Of a stretch of DNA of 15,789 nucleotides, positions 13,708 through 15,789 are shown in pieces; position 1 is the stretch's first letter, and each line of letters starts with the position of its first letter. This DNA comes from JBBSDV01 sp038240335 (GTDB lineage Bacteria > Chloroflexota > Dehalococcoidia > DSTF01 > JACRBR01): the NCBI GenBank assembly GCA_038240335.1, contig JBBSDV010000063.1, forward strand, positions 1 to 15,789. Reading direction: 5' to 3'. Position numbers and translations under genes: made by a program. A model generated the notes under the pieces. The model had not been told where the DNA came from and made no database searches. It was given only the letters and a program-made list of their open reading frames with translations.

Positions 13708-14477
13708 CGCGCAAACGTCCGGTACTGCGACGCTACCCGAAACCCCATCCGCTCGTAGATCGGGCGACCCATCTCGGAGGCTTGCAGGCTGGCGATGATG
13801 CATCCGATCTCGAAGCCGCGACCCACGGCATGCCAGGTCATCGCCTCACCGAGCCCTCGCCGCCTATGCTCCGGCACGCAGCCGACGTTGTAGATGCCGG
13901 CCACCCGCTGCGTCGCGATCAGCGCCGAGCAGGCGACCGGCTCGCCCTCGAGGTATCCGACGTACAGCTCGGCGTCGAGCACGTCGAGCAGCCGCGGCGA
14001 CAAGAACTGCTCGGCCAGCGATGCCGGCATATCGAACGCCGCGACGACCATCTGTACGTGATCGGCGAATGCGGCGCGATCTCTTGCTGTGTGGATCTCG
14101 AGGCCCTTCGGCACCCGCGCCGCGGGCGTGTTCTTCGCGATATCCGCAAGCACGAGGCCGGGCACGCTGTCGGTGTAGTGCAGCCCTTGCGCTTCAATCG
14201 CGCGTTCGGCGGCGGCATCGAGCCCGTCGCGGACGCGGACGATGAACGGGAGCTTGTGCGCGTCGAAGTAAGTGATCGCATGCCGGATCTGCGCTGCCGG
14301 ATCCGGCAGCGGCCGAGTGATAAACGCAATGTTCAGCCATGCCACTGGCAGGTTGGATCGCACGAGCCGCATGCCGTCGCCGTCCCGCACCTCGCAGCCA
14401 TCGCCGGCGTGGGCGAGCGTGGACATCGAATCGAAGTAGTTGGCATCGGCGCGCGCAACCATCTCGTCGTCAGTCAT
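13704..14477 (-). CDS. GNAT-family N-acetyltransferase
   Basis: This 257-residue acetyl-CoA-dependent acyltransferase has an unknown acceptor. The N-terminal half (about 1-120) has no clear motif but includes a helix-rich region and DAHKLPFIVRVRDGLDA, resembling a divergent first GNAT lobe. The catalytic lobe spans about 125-257. Motif A is VPEHRRRGLGEA (201-212), with RRRGLG forming the pyrophosphate loop for acetyl-CoA, preceded by the strand VAGIYNVGC and followed by the final IYERMGFRVASQYRTF, a typical GNAT end. GGGGG a few bases upstream supports ATG 14477. It is the last host-like gene before the tRNA-Gly fragment, whose 3' end lies 50 bases upstream of the start codon. It reads leftward into the AACTA repeats. 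Confidence 0.87.
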   Translation of the reverse strand: MTDDEMVARADANYFDSMSTLAHAGDGCEVRDGDGMRLVRSNLPVAWLNIAFITRPLPDPAAQIRHAITYFDAHKLPFIVRVRDGLDAAAERAIEAQGLHYTDSVPGLVLADIAKNTPAARVPKGLEIHTARDRAAFADHVQMVVAAFDMPASLAEQFLSPRLLDVLDAELYVGYLEGEPVACSALIATQRVAGIYNVGCVPEHRRRGLGEAMTWHAVGRGFEIGCIIASLQASEMGRPIYERMGFRVASQYRTFAR

Positions 14478-14526
14478 GGCGCCCCCGTTGGAAGATGGAA
14501 CGGCGCCGCAGATCCGGCGCAAACAG

Positions 14527-14574
14527 TGGAGCGGGGGACGGGGCTCGAACCCGCAACATCCAGCTTGGAAGGCT
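14527..14574 (-). pseudogene. tRNA-Gly (UCC) 3' half, probable attachment site
   Basis: Read on the minus strand, this matches nucleotides 29 to 76 of tRNA-Gly: anticodon loop CTTCCAA (anticodon UCC), 3' anticodon strand GCTGG, variable loop, T-arm GCGGG-TTCGAGC-CCCGT, acceptor strand CCCCCGC, discriminator T and encoded CCA. The 5' half is absent. No GCGGGGG acceptor strand or D-arm precedes it, and the pairing breaks at position 28 (G against G). It cannot make a tRNA. A perfect 3' half with CCA is what site-specific integration into a tRNA gene leaves at the far end of the element. In minus orientation the element would lie to the right. The full tRNA-Gly should then be found beyond the window. 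Confidence 0.75.
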
Positions 14575-14589
14575 CGCAACCGATCTGTC

Positions 14590-14604
14590 GTGACTACCAG
14601 TCAC
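14590..14604. repeat. Short inverted repeat beside the tRNA-Gly fragment
   Basis: GTGACT and AGTCAC form a perfect 6-base inverted repeat around ACC, 15 bases outside the tRNA-like core on the proposed element side. It could be a recombinase or accessory-factor site, but nothing beyond position suggests this. Confidence 0.35.
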
Positions 14605-14728
14605 ACCTGAATCTGGGCAAGGGCGCTGCTCGCGAAACGACCGAACGAGTCTTGTGGTCATGCCCGTGCGGCATCTGACTATGAGATTTTAGAGCGACTG
14701 CCGGCGTGCGTCCAATCGAGAGTTTCGA

Positions 14729-15553
14729 TCACCGCGCGGGCTTGTGATCGCGCTTGCTGATCGCGTCCAAACCGCTCCACGTAGCGGCGTCGGTCGGGAT
14801 CCAGTCGTTGAATGTCAGGCAGTTGACTTCGTCGGCGTTGCCGGCAAACCCGCGGAACTTCATTGTTCCGACGTCCGGCTCATTCCAGACGATGGGATAC
14901 CACCAGCGCACCTTCGGTGTGCGGGGTTCGACGTTCTGCCAGAGATTGAGGAATCGAGCGATGTAGCGCGGATCACCGTTGAGGAAGCGTTCCATGACTT
15001 GCGCGAAGTATGGACTCGGCTCTTCGGGATCTTCGGGGCCGCGATGATGACCCTTCCACACTGCGACGAGAACTCCGATCGCCTCATCCCAGTTGATGAC
15101 TCGCTCCGCGAACTTCGGCGTGCTAGCGAGGCTCAGCAGGTTGCGCTCGATCGGGTCGGTGAACTCCACGCGTAGATCGACACCCCAGAGTCGTTGGGCG
15201 ACATCATTGGCGACAAGCACTTCTGACCACTCGTTGTTCACAAATGCGGGCCAGGGGTGTTGCTGCACTTCCTCGAGGGCTTGTTCGGCAGTGAAGAAGA
15301 AATCGGGGTTGTTGATTTGAAGTGAGGATTCGATTGGAAGGCCAGCGGAACTGAGAATGCTGTTGCGTTGGCTGACTTCTAGCTTAAGTGCGTCGAGCGC
15401 CTTGATGAGATGCTGCCGCTGCGGCATGCGTCGGCCGGCCTCATAAGCGCGAACGGTGTCTTTTGAGAGGCCAGCGAGCTCGGCGAGCTGTCGCTGACTG
15501 AGATGCCTCGCATCGCGCGCGGTCCGAAGCTCATATCGCCAGTCATTAGCCAT
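14729..15553 (-). CDS. XRE-family regulator with MmyB-like ligand-binding domain
   Basis: This is a 274-residue DNA-binding regulator. Residues 9-62 are an XRE helix-turn-helix: LRTARDARHLSQRQLAELAG, SKDTVRAYEAGRRMPQ, with the turn around LSQRQLAELAGLSKDTV. Residues about 96-257 resemble the MmyB-type ligand-binding domain: PAFVNNEWSEVLVANDVAQR, GVDL, the RNLL at 137-140, and a long C-terminal lobe ending in TFNDWIPTDAATW. Such regulators sense a small, often fatty-acid-like, ligand; the ligand here is unknown. Codons are less GC-biased than in left-hand genes (for example runs encoding NNPDFFFTAE), in keeping with transfer. There is no ribosome-binding site, but TAGACT ends six bases before the ATG, so the mRNA may be leaderless. 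Inverted repeats at 15588-15611 suggest autoregulation. Confidence 0.85.
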   Translation of the reverse strand: MANDWRYELRTARDARHLSQRQLAELAGLSKDTVRAYEAGRRMPQRQHLIKALDALKLEVSQRNSILSSAGLPIESSLQINNPDFFFTAEQALEEVQQHPWPAFVNNEWSEVLVANDVAQRLWGVDLRVEFTDPIERNLLSLASTPKFAERVINWDEAIGVLVAVWKGHHRGPEDPEEPSPYFAQVMERFLNGDPRYIARFLNLWQNVEPRTPKVRWWYPIVWNEPDVGTMKFRGFAGNADEVNCLTFNDWIPTDAATWSGLDAISKRDHKPAR

Positions 15554-15587
15554 GCTTCGAGTCTAGTGTCTCGGCGGCTTGACGCCA

Positions 15588-15611
15588 TACGTTCTGCGGT
15601 ACGAACGTACC
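15588..15611. promoter_or_regulatory. Nested inverted repeats, candidate operator of the XRE regulator
   Basis: TACGTTC (15588-15594) and GAACGTA (15603-15609) form a perfect inverted repeat with an 8-base spacer. Nested with it, GGTACG-AA-CGTACC (15598-15611) is a second perfect inverted repeat. The block begins 35 bases upstream of the XRE start codon and would lie at the -35 region or just behind it. Operators of this shape are usual for XRE dimers; binding is inferred. Confidence 0.5.
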
Positions 15612-15648
15612 TCATTCGCTGTTGATCATTCGGCTGAACTAGTACAAG

Positions 15649-15789
15649 TGAGCTTACTCCGCTTTTCCGGACACCTAGACTGTTGGCGAAGGGCCACAGA
15701 GAAGGGAGTCCAGGATGGCCACGAGGTACCCACGAGAGTTTCAGCAACAGGCGATCGAGCTGGTGCGGTTGGGCGAGCAGCCGATCACC
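15649..15789 (+). mobile_element. Left end of an IS3-like insertion sequence (partial)
   Basis: The transposase-like gene starting at 15715 is preceded by TGAGCTTACTCCGCTTTTCC and GGACACC, which look like the TG-starting terminal repeat of an IS3-type element. The right end is outside the window, so the terminal repeat cannot be paired, and the boundary at 15649 is a guess. Confidence 0.45.
15715..15789 (+). CDS. IS3/IS911-type transposase OrfA, N-terminal part
   Basis: The first 25 codons run off the right edge: MATRYPREF, then QQQAIELVRLGEQPIT. This matches the start of the helix-turn-helix domain of IS3-family OrfA proteins, where a basic residue run is followed by F-x-x-x-A-(I/V)-x-L-V. 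OrfA binds the element's ends, and is usually joined by frameshifting to an OrfB with the DDE catalytic domain, which would lie outside. AAGGGAG at 15702-15708 is six bases upstream of the ATG. It is divergent from the XRE gene and consistent with an accessory region. Confidence 0.7.
   Translation, partial: MATRYPREFQQQAIELVRLGEQPIT

Noticed and set aside
14527..14650. A complete tRNA-Gly, or a tRNA split by a group I intron
   Set aside because: No acceptor or D-arm partner is found upstream up to about 14760, and known bacterial tRNA introns are not in tRNA-Gly; a displaced 3' half explains it better.

Overview
The window is high-GC bacterial chromosome with strongly GC-biased third codon positions. 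The gene content (both release factors with PrmC, a MA-type metallopeptidase after prfB, DUF1028, PRC-barrel/DUF2382, a cyclase tail and APH-type proteins resembling those of Chloroflexota) suggests a Chloroflexota-like genome. That placement is inferred from protein resemblance, not from a marker tree.

Positions 1-5312 (left part): the 3' end of prfB overlaps by one base a membrane-anchored zinc-peptidase-like gene. Next come a small ribbon-helix-helix-like protein with a striking tandem palindrome upstream, a DUF1028 protein, and on the minus strand a nitronate-monooxygenase-type flavoprotein with a possible 53-codon cysteine-containing ORF ahead of it. A small two-helix membrane protein closes this part.

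Positions 5413-9248 (centre): a PRC-barrel/DUF2382 protein is followed by a compact plus-strand operon: prfA (RF1), a SelW/Rdx-like protein, a possible hidden 49-codon ORF, prmC (the methyltransferase of the release-factor GGQ glutamine) and an NTF2-like protein. Junctions overlap or nearly touch (TTGA, TTGA, ATGA), which suggests translational coupling. The window therefore holds RF2, RF1 and their modifying enzyme within 9 kb.

Positions 9388-14477: a lipoprotein polysaccharide deacetylase (-), tRNA-Thr(CGU) with its terminator (-), a class III cyclase C-terminal remnant (-), an APH-fold phosphotransferase (-), about 0.5 kb without a confident gene, a DEAD-box RNA helicase (+) with a terminator, and a GNAT acetyltransferase (-).

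Positions 14527-15789 (right end): a 48-base 3' half of tRNA-Gly(UCC), including CCA but with no 5' half, lies between the GNAT gene and a less GC-rich segment. That segment carries an XRE/MmyB-type regulator with its own inverted-repeat operator candidate and the start of an IS3-like transposase. The simplest reading is that the tRNA fragment is the displaced end of an integrated element that extends to the right beyond the window. This boundary is the most notable finding. No complete new defence or biosynthetic system is visible here; any cargo would lie beyond the right edge.
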